The translations under genes and the position numbers were made by a program. A stretch of DNA of 5,696 bases from JACCXJ01 sp052387115. Its GTDB lineage: Bacteria > Pseudomonadota > Gammaproteobacteria > JACCXJ01. Below the pieces are notes generated by a model, which saw only the letters and a program-made list of their open reading frames with translations, was not told the DNA's origin and made no database searches. The stretch spans positions 1 through 5,696 of the forward strand of contig JBQTJM010000426.1 of assembly GCA_052387115.1 (NCBI GenBank), in the 5' to 3' direction. This document shows positions 1 through 4,496 of the stretch, in pieces (position 1 is the stretch's first letter; every line of letters begins with the position of its first letter).

Positions 1-119
1 AGGCCAAACTCACTACCAGAAAGGCCTACGGTTTTCGGACGTATCACGGGCTGGAAGTCGCTTTGTATCATACCCTTGGCGCCCTACCCGAGCCGAAGTT
101 CACCCACAGATTTTCCTGA
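1..119 (+). CDS. C-terminal fragment of an ISL3-type transposase (5' part outside window)
   Basis: The reading frame starting at base 3 is open from the window edge to a TGA at 117-119 and gives the last 38 residues of a protein. The tail has RKAYGFRTYHGLEVALYHTL followed by a PEPKFTHRF ending. This KAYGFR...ALYHTLG.LPEP..THRF pattern is what I recognise from the C-terminal end of ISL3-family (DDE) transposases, just after the catalytic domain; no catalytic residue lies in the visible part. The gene runs off the left edge, so it cannot be said whether the element is intact. The family call comes from the tail motif only. Confidence 0.7.
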   Translation, partial: AKLTTRKAYGFRTYHGLEVALYHTLGALPEPKFTHRFS

Positions 120-176
120 GGAGGCAATCTTTTTATGGTTGATCTGTCAAACTCTCCCGCAATCGGGTGGTGAGCC
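1..176 (+). mobile_element. Right end of an ISL3-like insertion sequence (boundary tentative)
   Basis: The element includes the transposase tail (1-119) and about 57 bases of 3' flank. Read inward on the minus strand from 176, the sequence begins GGCTCACCACCCGATTGCGG. A GGCTC-type terminus is usual for ISL3 inverted repeats, and its distance from the transposase stop is reasonable. The left end is outside the window, so neither the matching inverted repeat nor a target duplication (usually 8 bp in this family) can be checked. The bases just beyond would be tttccatc. The boundary is inferred. Confidence 0.4.
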
Positions 177-196
177 TTTCCATCGGTACTCCTCCT
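177..196 (-). pseudogene. Candidate 5' stub of a minus-strand gene cut off by the IS end
   Basis: On the minus strand a textbook Shine-Dalgarno AGGAGG (196-191) sits 7 bases before an ATG (183-181), followed by GAA. The proposed IS terminus begins within the next codon. In the present sequence the frame continues into the IS and stops after about 15 codons. The simplest reading is that the IS landed at the start of a native gene, leaving its translation start and upstream DNA while the body was displaced to the left of the IS, outside the window. A chance SD-ATG pair is the alternative. Confidence 0.3.
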
Positions 197-223
197 GTCG
201 TTTTCGCTTGTTTCACGCTCTGT

Positions 224-235
224 AAAGCGCGCTTT
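224..235. promoter_or_regulatory. 12-bp perfect palindrome AAAGCGCGCTTT, possible operator
   Basis: This self-complementary 12-mer lies about 40 bases upstream (minus-strand sense) of the stub start codon at 183. Such a position would suit a transcription-factor site in the upstream region of that gene. There is no second copy in the window and I do not recognise the regulator, so it may be chance. Confidence 0.2.
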
Positions 236-251
236 GCCTTCGCTCTTTTTC

Positions 252-273
252 AAGCCCTATGCGGGTTTTTTTT
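252..273 (+). terminator. Rho-independent terminator candidate with 8-T tract
   Basis: AAGCCC (252-257), a 5-base loop and GGGTTT (263-268) form a six-pair stem with one G-U pair, merging into an unbroken run of eight T (266-273). The stem is short but the T tract is strong. It could stop transcription coming from the IS on the plus strand. It is not clearly linked to a specific intact gene. Confidence 0.35.
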
Positions 274-280
274 ACCTCGT

Positions 281-358
281 GTAGCTCGGATGAAGCGATG
301 CGGGATCCGGGGACCTTGCGGACGATCCCTGGGTTCCGCGGCGCTCCACCCGGGCTCA
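281..358. repeat. Palindromic intergenic repeat of the GTAGCCCGGATGGAGCG type
   Basis: Two 33-base arms (about 281-313 and 326-358) are imperfect inverted copies, roughly two thirds to three quarters identical. The left arm starts GTAGCTCGGATGAAGCGATG and the right arm ends GCGCTCCACCCGGGCTCA. The sequence resembles a dispersed REP-like repeat seen between genes in many proteobacteria. The copy is degenerate. It has no coding capacity and could act only as an RNA or DNA hairpin. Confidence 0.6.
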
Positions 359-397
359 GCTTTCTGCGTCCTCAGGGCACGCCGAAGACCGTCTCGC

Positions 398-424
398 AAC
401 GAATGGCCGTATCGCCGGCCCGTT
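398..424. terminator. Hairpin downstream of the GIN-domain gene, weak terminator candidate
   Basis: AACG plus GGCCG (398-401, 405-409) pair with CGGCC plus CGTT (416-424) around a 6-base loop, with a 3-base bulge on the left side. It lies about 47 bases past the minus-strand stop codon at 471. There is no T tract on either strand, so intrinsic termination is doubtful; it may instead be a 3'-end stabilising hairpin or a repeat fragment. Confidence 0.25.
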
Positions 425-470
425 GGCGTCACCGTTGCACCTGTCGGAAATGAAGTTTTCGGCCCGCCCT

Positions 471-1259
471 TCATTGCCCCTTCGCAACGATCCGTCCTAC
501 TCCATTGATCTCTTTGCTCACCTTCCTGGGCGAACCCGAGTAAGTGATGTCTCCACTGCCGTTGATCTCGGCGATGAGCGAATCGCTGACCGAAACCTCG
601 GCATTGCCAGTCCCCTCGATGGCGATCCTGGCGTCTCTGGCCGCAAGCGCCCCGAGTTTCAGATCGCCACTGCCGTTGATCTCGGCGGTGAGGCTATCGA
701 CCCGTCCTCGTGCCGTGACATCGGCAGAGCCCTCGATATCGAGGACCAGCTGTTTTTCAGCGATCCCGTTCATTTCCAGGGACCCCGAACCGTCCAGGGA
801 GATCGAGGTGATATGAGGCACGGATATCTCGATCGCCACGGGTCGGCGGACCGAGAACGACCGGGACGCCAGGACGGTCAGCTTGCCCCCCCTGATTTCC
901 GTGGAGATCAAGGGAATGATATTGTCATCGGCACGGATCACGGCCGCCGGTCCTGGCCCGGCCTGAAGCGTGATATCGGCGCCGATCTCGACCACCAGCT
1001 CATGAAAATCATCGAGAGCGCGGCGCTCCGTGGCTGTTTTCCCCGAGCCCTCGACCACGCCGCCGGCGCCGCCGCCGACGACCTTTCCGTCGATCACGAT
1101 CCCGCCGCTCGTGGCGGAGGCGCCGGGACCGATCTGGATATTCGTCACGCCGGTATCGAGCTCCTGGCGATCGTCGTCCGCCTCGCCGTATCCCGCGCTG
1201 CACGATAGACCGAGGATGGCGGAAACAAGTGATTTCTGTATGGACTTTCGGTATTGCAT
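471..1259 (-). CDS. Secreted head-GIN (DUF2807-type) beta-solenoid protein
   Basis: This 262-aa protein has a Sec-type N-terminus (KK/RK region, hydrophobic residues about 10-19, likely cleavage near 22-25). Cys20 follows G-L-S, a poor lipobox, so lipidation is doubtful. A Gly-rich segment (37-73) follows. Residues about 80-261 match the head-GIN/DUF2807 family of surface or periplasmic proteins: six turns spaced roughly 19-20 residues apart begin with DGSGS, EGSAD, NGSGD, EGTGN, NGSGD and NGVGR (G157, G177, G196, G216, G234, G253). Family members are predicted right-handed beta-solenoids with no enzymatic role. The ATG at 1259 has GAGGG 7 bases upstream. It diverges from the 95-aa repeat protein and shares the regulatory region. 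Residues 40-56 carry NIQIGPGASATSGGIVI, a motif shared with the neighbouring small proteins, which ties it to the same system. Exact function is unknown. Confidence 0.8.
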   Translation of the reverse strand: MQYRKSIQKSLVSAILGLSCSAGYGEADDDRQELDTGVTNIQIGPGASATSGGIVIDGKVVGGGAGGVVEGSGKTATERRALDDFHELVVEIGADITLQAGPGPAAVIRADDNIIPLISTEIRGGKLTVLASRSFSVRRPVAIEISVPHITSISLDGSGSLEMNGIAEKQLVLDIEGSADVTARGRVDSLTAEINGSGDLKLGALAARDARIAIEGTGNAEVSVSDSLIAEINGSGDITYSGSPRKVSKEINGVGRIVAKGQ

Positions 1260-1276
1260 GTGAGTGCCCTCAACGT

Positions 1277-1288
1277 GATAGCGCTATC
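1277..1288. promoter_or_regulatory. 12-bp perfect palindrome GATAGCGCTATC in the GIN-gene leader
   Basis: This self-complementary site lies 18 bases upstream of the GIN-gene start codon, close to the ribosome site. It could be an operator for a dimeric repressor or a small mRNA hairpin. On the minus strand a TATACG element lies just upstream (about 1289-1294) and could be a -10 box, though no well-spaced -35 is visible. Confidence 0.35.
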
Positions 1289-1303
1289 CGTATAGTTTTC
1301 GCG

Positions 1304-1340
1304 CGGGCTCAAAGTGAGCCCGAAGGTTTCAAACTGAACC
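1304..1340. promoter_or_regulatory. Two dyad sites 20 bp apart, candidate activator-binding (UAS) or operator region
   Basis: Site 1 is CGGGCTCA-AAG-TGAGCCCG (1304-1322), a perfect 8-bp dyad with a 3-base spacer centred on 1313. Site 2 has TTCA-AAC-TGAA (1328-1338) with GGTT and AACC at the outer edges, centred on 1333. The inner halves are related (CAAAGTGAGCC and CAAACTGAACC), and the centres are exactly 20 bp apart, about two helical turns. They lie about 116-152 bases upstream of the predicted start of the sigma-54 promoter at 1431, the usual distance for an enhancer-binding protein. They also sit about 45-80 bases upstream of the divergent GIN gene and could control it too. Confidence 0.5.
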
Positions 1341-1400
1341 GGCGCTCGAAAGAGTTGCAGCACCTGTGAAGTAACCGGCATAACGACATTATCAGATACT

Positions 1401-1413
1401 AATCAGGTAGTTA
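1401..1413 (+). promoter_or_regulatory. IHF-site match (WATCARNNNNTTR)
   Basis: AATCAGGTAGTTA fits the integration host factor consensus at every fixed position. It lies between the paired dyads and the sigma-54 promoter match, where IHF normally bends DNA to bring the activator to the polymerase. The consensus is loose enough to occur by chance; the position is what makes it credible. Confidence 0.45.
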
Positions 1414-1430
1414 CGCGTGTTCTTAATAGC

Positions 1431-1446
1431 TGGCATGCCCATTGCC
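1431..1446 (+). promoter_or_regulatory. Sigma-54 (RpoN) promoter of the 95-aa repeat protein gene
   Basis: TGGCATGCCCATTGCC matches the -24/-12 consensus (TGGCACG-N4-TTGC) with a single change (CAC to CAT). GG (1432-1433) and GC (1444-1445) are separated by exactly 10 bases, as required. Transcription would start near 1456, giving a leader of about 70 bases before the ATG at 1527. Sigma-54 promoters need an AAA+ activator, which agrees with the upstream dyads and IHF match. No activator gene is in the window. Confidence 0.65.
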
Positions 1447-1526
1447 CAATGCCTGGTACGACCGGTGATTGTTATCCGGTCAAGGCAAAGTGTAAACCAT
1501 CAAATCTCATTGAGAGGAAAAGTGAT

Positions 1527-1814
1527 ATGAAAAAGCTATTCGTCAGTCTCATGGTCGGTGCCCTGGTGGCCAGCCCCATCGCTACCTATGCGCAGTCGAA
1601 GATCGAGCGCTCCACCGTCACGGTCAACTCGCGGAACAGCGGTCTGAACGTGGCCATCGGGCGGGATTCGACTGCCAACCAGGGCGGCGTGGTCCTCAAG
1701 AACGGTGCCGAGATCACCCGCTCCACGATCGCCGTCAACTCGCGGAACAGCGGTCTGAACGTGGCGATCGGCCGCAACTCGGATGCCACCCAGGGTGGCG
1801 TTACCCTCAAGTAG
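1527..1814 (+). CDS. Small secreted protein of two 37-residue repeats; candidate fibre subunit
   Basis: This 95-aa protein has a clear Sec signal peptide (MKKLFVSLMVGALVASPIA, likely cleavage TYA|Q after residue 22). The mature part is two tandem repeats of 37 residues (about 26-62 and 63-95), each with STVTVNS/STIAVNS, then RNSGLNVAIGR, then QGG-V-LK. Each would form about three short beta strands separated by polar turns. The Ser/Asn/Gln/Gly-rich pattern recalls curlin and YadA-head repeats but does not fit the curlin consensus (S-x5-Q-x-G-x2-N-x-A-x3-Q). The start at 1527 is preferred over an in-frame ATG at 1449 because AGAGGA sits 8 bases ahead and the signal peptide begins there. A sigma-54 promoter match precedes it. 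Fibre-subunit function is inferred from the repeats, size, signal peptide and nearby CsgG-like gene; I do not recognise a named family. Confidence 0.75.
   Translation: MKKLFVSLMVGALVASPIATYAQSKIERSTVTVNSRNSGLNVAIGRDSTANQGGVVLKNGAEITRSTIAVNSRNSGLNVAIGRNSDATQGGVTLK
1623..1765 (+). repeat. Direct repeat, 32-base identical core at a 111-base interval
   Basis: Bases 1623-1654 and 1734-1765 are identical over 32 positions, in frame and exactly 37 codons apart. They encode the VNSRNSGLNVA part of each protein repeat. The third-codon identity in this core suggests recent duplication or gene conversion. The bases on either side have diverged. Confidence 0.9.
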
Positions 1815-1857
1815 CGGGCCGAAACCTCCTCAGGGACTCAAGGAGAACTAGCGGATC

Positions 1858-1890
1858 AGGCCTTCCCGAACACGGAGTCCGGGCGGGCCT
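1858..1890 (+). terminator. Interrupted hairpin after the repeat-protein gene
   Basis: AGGCC (1858-1862) pairs with GGCCT (1886-1890) and CCCG (1865-1868) with CGGG (1880-1883), with a 2x2 mismatch between and an 11-base loop, followed by tcctt. It is GC-rich but lacks a strong T tract. It lies 44 bases past the stop and may end or stabilise the short transcript from the sigma-54 promoter. Confidence 0.35.
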
Positions 1891-1948
1891 TCCTTCTCGC
1901 CATACCGTGGAACAAGATGTGTAGATGCTCTTTCACGGCGGGGCGGTC

Positions 1949-1974
1949 GGACGGGTGCCGTCACGTCCCGTTTT
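1949..1974 (+). terminator. Second hairpin with TTTT tail before the 107-aa protein gene
   Basis: GGACG (1949-1953) can pair with CGTCC (1964-1968), or alternatively ACGGG (1951-1955) with CCCGT (1967-1971), directly followed by a run of four T ending at 1974. It lies about 47 bases before the next start codon. It could terminate most transcription from upstream and allow partial read-through to the export genes. Confidence 0.3.
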
Positions 1975-2021
1975 AGCATAGGGCGACGGCAATCACTATG
2001 ATATCATTTCAGGGTAACGCG

Positions 2022-2345
2022 ATGATCTCCCAATCGAGAATAGCACCGACCTTGATGGCCCTCTGTCTGATGGGGATGAGCGCTTACGTGAGCGCCACTG
2101 ACCTGGACGATAACCTCGGGCTTGACGAGCCCATCACGGACAGGCTGGAGCCCTTCGTGAACATCCAATTCATCACCACCAAGGCCGTAGTGAAGGCAAG
2201 GGCCAGGGCCAACAGAGGACAGAAAGACCTGGGGTTCGACAACGCAGGGATTGGCAACATCAACATCGGCGCCGGTGCGAAACTGAAGGGCGTCACCATC
2301 GTGAATATCTCCAAGGTCAAAAATGGCACGGTCATCTCCAAGTAA
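2022..2345 (+). CDS. Small secreted protein with C-terminal NINIG motif; possible co-substrate or accessory of the CsgG-like pore
   Basis: This 107-aa protein has a Sec signal peptide (hydrophobic 11-24, cleavage YVSA|T after residue 25). An acidic segment (27-43) and a basic Ala/Arg/Lys segment (54-68) follow. The tail (76-107) is Gly/Asn/Val/Ile-rich and beta-prone, with GIGNINIG, GVTIVNISKVKNG and a final TVISK. It resembles the NVAIG motifs of the 95-aa protein. The start at 2022 is chosen over the ATG at 1998 because AGGG lies 7 bases ahead and a normal signal peptide results; 1998 would add eight polar residues. Its last 23 bases overlap the CsgG-like gene, which implies translational coupling. 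I recognise no named family. The role is inferred from size, secretion and position. Confidence 0.7.
   Translation: MISQSRIAPTLMALCLMGMSAYVSATDLDDNLGLDEPITDRLEPFVNIQFITTKAVVKARARANRGQKDLGFDNAGIGNINIGAGAKLKGVTIVNISKVKNGTVISK
2309..2345 (+). promoter_or_regulatory. Overlapping stop/start with internal ribosome site (translational coupling)
   Basis: The CsgG-like gene starts at ATG 2323, 23 bases before the end of the 107-aa gene (TAA 2343-2345), in another frame. Its ribosome site AAGG (2313-2316) is inside the upstream coding sequence. Ribosomes translating the small protein would open the site, coupling output of the two proteins. Confidence 0.6.
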
Positions 2346-3954
2346 ACGGCTTCGACAGGGCCGCATCAAGGGTTGCTTCTTGGGCCTCGTGACCGGGCTC
2401 CTGGCCGCCTGCGCCCATCCCCACAAGGTCGATGTGCAGCTTCCGGAAAGCCTGCCCGAGGCCAAGATCACCGAATTCAGCCGGGCCATCCAGGACCTGG
2501 GGTTGATGTCATCGGTCTACGGCGCCCCCAAGATGCACATCATGGCCAAGCAGGTCTTCGACAACACCGGGACTTCGCTGCCGACACAGGCCGAAATTCC
2601 CGGCGAGATCACGGAGATGGTCAAGAGCACCTTGAACGGCATCGGCGGGGCCGTGACCTTCATTCCGTACGACCCCGAGTTCGTGGCCAACAACATCAAC
2701 ACCGGTTACTCCGGCTTCGAGGCCAAGCTTATCCCGGACGTGGTGGTCTCGGGCGGCATCACCGAGTTCGACCGGGCGCTGGTCACGAGGGGCAAGAGCA
2801 CGGATGTGGGCTTGGACGCGGAGATAGACAAGGTAGAGCTCGGATTCGAGTACGGGACCCTCGACCAGGACTCGCTGGCAAGCATCACCCTGGACTTCAA
2901 TCTGGTTGACTTCCGGACCTTCGCCGGGATCCCGCGGATCCAGGCCGTCAACAACATCAAGGTCTACAAGGCCCTGGCAGAAGACAGCCTCGGGTTCTCC
3001 ATCTCCGGGGGGGCCCTCGGCGCCGACCTCGGCTTCAAGGGAACCGTGAAAAAAGTCCAGGGTCGTCATGCGGCGGTACGTCTCCTGGTGCAGCTCAGCC
3101 TGCTCCAGGTGATGGGCAAGTACCTGAAGCTCCCCTACTGGCGGCTGCTGCCCGGGGGACAGCCGGACCCGGTGGTCCTCGACCAAATCACGGCCGATTA
3201 CTATGCCATGGACCACCGCGAGCGGACCCTCAAAGTCCAGGAGTACCTGATCCTGAGCGGCTATCCCGTGCGCTCGACCGGGGTCCTCGATAACAACACG
3301 AAGGCCGCGCTCAAGGCGTTCAACGCCAAGGGGCCCCACGGGCAGATCACCGAAGCCACCTACGTCGCCCTGTATTCCAGTGTCCCTATTTCGCGCCAGG
3401 CGCAGAGCCGCCGCAACCTGCTCGGCCACGTGGAACCGATCGCCGCGGCTTCCGAACCACCCAAGAGGCCCGAGCCGCTCAGGGCCCAGGAACGTATCGA
3501 TCCGACGATTGGGTCGTATAGCAAGACGGCCGAGCCGGTCCGGACTGAGGAACGCAGCAATCTGGCAAGTAGCTCGGACGATCAGCTTCGGCTATGGACC
3601 AATGCCGAGAGTTACCGCATCGGCGATCCCATGAGGCTGTTTTTCGAGGTCTCCACGCCGATGCACGTCAGGGTCCTGAGCGTCAGCTCCGCGGGCGAAA
3701 TCGCAACGCTATTTCCCAACCAGTATCAGCCGCAGGACGTCGTGAGACCGGGGCGGCCCTATGAAATGCCACCGGCCGATGCACCGTTCACGCTGCACGT
3801 CGCAGGCCCTGCTGGGGAAGACACGATCATGGCGATCGCGAGCCCGGGTCCCTTCCCGTCCGATTTGTCCGTGCTCACAGCCCAAGGTGAATTCACCAAC
3901 GAGGTCGTAACGACCGTCCCGACGCGGGCTCGTCTGAGCATCAAGGTCCGCTGA
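2323..3954 (+). CDS. Outer-membrane lipoprotein: CsgG-like pore domain, peptidoglycan-binding-like region and DUF4384
   Basis: This 543-aa protein starts with a lipoprotein signal ending in the lipobox LAAC (Cys30). Residues about 36-278 look CsgG-like: a strand near 69-82 (MHIMAKQVFDNTG), PDVVVSGGITEFD (138-150), LDFNLVDFRTF (190-200), then NIKVYKALAEDS, a Gly-rich hairpin (224-240) that would suit a membrane-spanning strand pair, and helix RHAAVRLLVQLSLLQVMGKY (248-267). CsgG forms the oligomeric outer-membrane channel that exports curli subunits. Residues about 299-352 (LKVQEYLILSGYPV, STGVLDNNTKAALKAFN) resemble a PG_binding_1 repeat. A Pro/Glu/Arg-rich linker (355-418) follows. Residues 420-510 fit DUF4384: LRLWTNAESYRIGDPMRLFF, SSAGEIATLFPN, and a P-GED-IMAIASP end. 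E. coli CsgG is about 277 aa, so this is a fused, roughly doubled form. AAGG sits 6 bases before the ATG. No CsgE or CsgF homologue is visible. CsgG similarity is by pattern, without a search. Confidence 0.75.
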   Translation: MARSSPSKRLRQGRIKGCFLGLVTGLLAACAHPHKVDVQLPESLPEAKITEFSRAIQDLGLMSSVYGAPKMHIMAKQVFDNTGTSLPTQAEIPGEITEMVKSTLNGIGGAVTFIPYDPEFVANNINTGYSGFEAKLIPDVVVSGGITEFDRALVTRGKSTDVGLDAEIDKVELGFEYGTLDQDSLASITLDFNLVDFRTFAGIPRIQAVNNIKVYKALAEDSLGFSISGGALGADLGFKGTVKKVQGRHAAVRLLVQLSLLQVMGKYLKLPYWRLLPGGQPDPVVLDQITADYYAMDHRERTLKVQEYLILSGYPVRSTGVLDNNTKAALKAFNAKGPHGQITEATYVALYSSVPISRQAQSRRNLLGHVEPIAAASEPPKRPEPLRAQERIDPTIGSYSKTAEPVRTEERSNLASSSDDQLRLWTNAESYRIGDPMRLFFEVSTPMHVRVLSVSSAGEIATLFPNQYQPQDVVRPGRPYEMPPADAPFTLHVAGPAGEDTIMAIASPGPFPSDLSVLTAQGEFTNEVVTTVPTRARLSIKVR

Positions 3955-4013
3955 GAGCTGAATCGCCGCGAGGGAAGGGAAGTCGCGAGCGCAGCGGTTT
4001 GTTCACAAGCCCC

Positions 4014-4028
4014 AGGAGGTACTTCTTG
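4014..4028 (+). promoter_or_regulatory. Perfect Shine-Dalgarno AGGAGGT setting a TTG start
   Basis: AGGAGGT (4014-4020), spacer acttc and TTG (4026-4028) form a near-ideal initiation site. It decides the start in favour of a TTG codon over other in-frame candidates. The strong site may offset the weak codon. Confidence 0.7.
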
Positions 4029-4496
4029 CGTCTCGTCTACGCGCTGATGTCCACGGTTATTCTTCTCTGGCCCGGCCACAGGGGCGCCGCGGAGATACGG
4101 CTGCAGCCCGCTTTTGGAGTTACCGGGGAAGAGCCCAAGAGCGCTTCGGCTTCACCTGGCCCGGAAAAGCCCGAGGACGCCGCCCCAGCGTCCGGAATCA
4201 TTCTCGATGCACGTAAACCCGAACCGCGTTTGGATGAATCCAGGGGCAGTCGCAGCGCGTACCCTTCGAGACGCTCACGTTTTCATGCCGTCGCCGGCTA
4301 CCATGGATCACATTACGTCTACGGTGAGGTGCAAATGCTGGATGGAAAGCAAGTGGCGGGTTATCTCTACCGCGTCGACGGCCGGAATGTTATCAGCTAC
4401 ATTTACGGCGAGAGGGTGGGCGAGGAAGGCGTCGGCGCCTACGACGCCAAGGGCAACTATTACGCGCTCAAGCTGCTCACGCGTCAGAGGCCTTGA
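4026..4496 (+). CDS. Secreted protein with Pro-rich linker and Tyr/Gly-rich C-terminal repeat domain; TTG start
   Basis: This 156-aa protein has the signal peptide MRLVYALMSTVILLWPGHRG with cleavage likely at GAA|E (22/23). A Pro/Ala/Glu/Ser-rich disordered stretch (35-85) follows. The C-terminal domain (86-151) has three or four related beta segments: YVYGEVQMLDGKQVAGYLY, RVDGRNVISYIYGERVG and GVGAYDAKGNYYALKLL. The pattern of short D-G/K-G turns between aromatic strands recalls small four-fold beta-propeller-like ('beta flower') domains, but I cannot assign it firmly. TTG at 4026 is the start because a full AGGAGGT (4014-4020) lies 5 bases ahead. An upstream in-frame TTG at 3999 lacks such a site and would spoil the signal peptide. 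It lies 71 bases after the CsgG-like gene on the same strand, with no strong terminator between, and is probably co-transcribed. It could be an accessory of export or anchoring; function unknown. Confidence 0.7.
   Translation: MRLVYALMSTVILLWPGHRGAAEIRLQPAFGVTGEEPKSASASPGPEKPEDAAPASGIILDARKPEPRLDESRGSRSAYPSRRSRFHAVAGYHGSHYVYGEVQMLDGKQVAGYLYRVDGRNVISYIYGERVGEEGVGAYDAKGNYYALKLLTRQRP

Larger units (their letters stand above)
120..470. other. Gene-free interval between IS end and GIN-domain gene
   Basis: No open frame here has a credible ribosome site together with a protein-like translation. The stretch holds the rest of the IS end, the candidate gene stub, the T-tract hairpin, the palindromic repeat and the bulged hairpin listed separately. 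The remainder (about 359-397 and 425-470) shows nothing I can name. Confidence 0.5.

Noticed and set aside
423..1208. 261-residue open frame on the plus strand
   Set aside because: It is antisense to the head-GIN gene; its composition is Asp/Arg/Gly-rich as expected from a shadow frame, and it lacks a ribosome site.
1449..1526. Upstream ATG extension of the 95-aa repeat protein
   Set aside because: It would put 26 polar residues ahead of a clean signal peptide. The start would also fall upstream of the predicted sigma-54 transcript start near 1456, and 1527 has a good ribosome site.
1623..1765. CRISPR-like direct repeat
   Set aside because: There are only two copies, in frame within a coding sequence and 111 bases apart; they are a protein repeat.
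1600..1814. Classical curlin repeats (CsgA/CsgB)
   Set aside because: Spacing G-x-N-x-A and the missing internal Gln do not fit the curlin consensus, so the protein is only described as curlin-like in character.
1998..2021. Upstream ATG of the 107-aa protein
   Set aside because: It has no convincing ribosome site and adds eight residues ahead of a normal signal peptide. It cannot be excluded but is less likely than 2022.
2509..3429. 306-residue open frame on the minus strand
   Set aside because: It is antisense to the well-supported CsgG-like lipoprotein, has no signal, motif or ribosome site, and reflects GC-rich codon structure.
3999..4025. Upstream TTG of the 156-aa protein
   Set aside because: The AGGAGGT at 4014-4020 lies inside this extension and points to TTG 4026.
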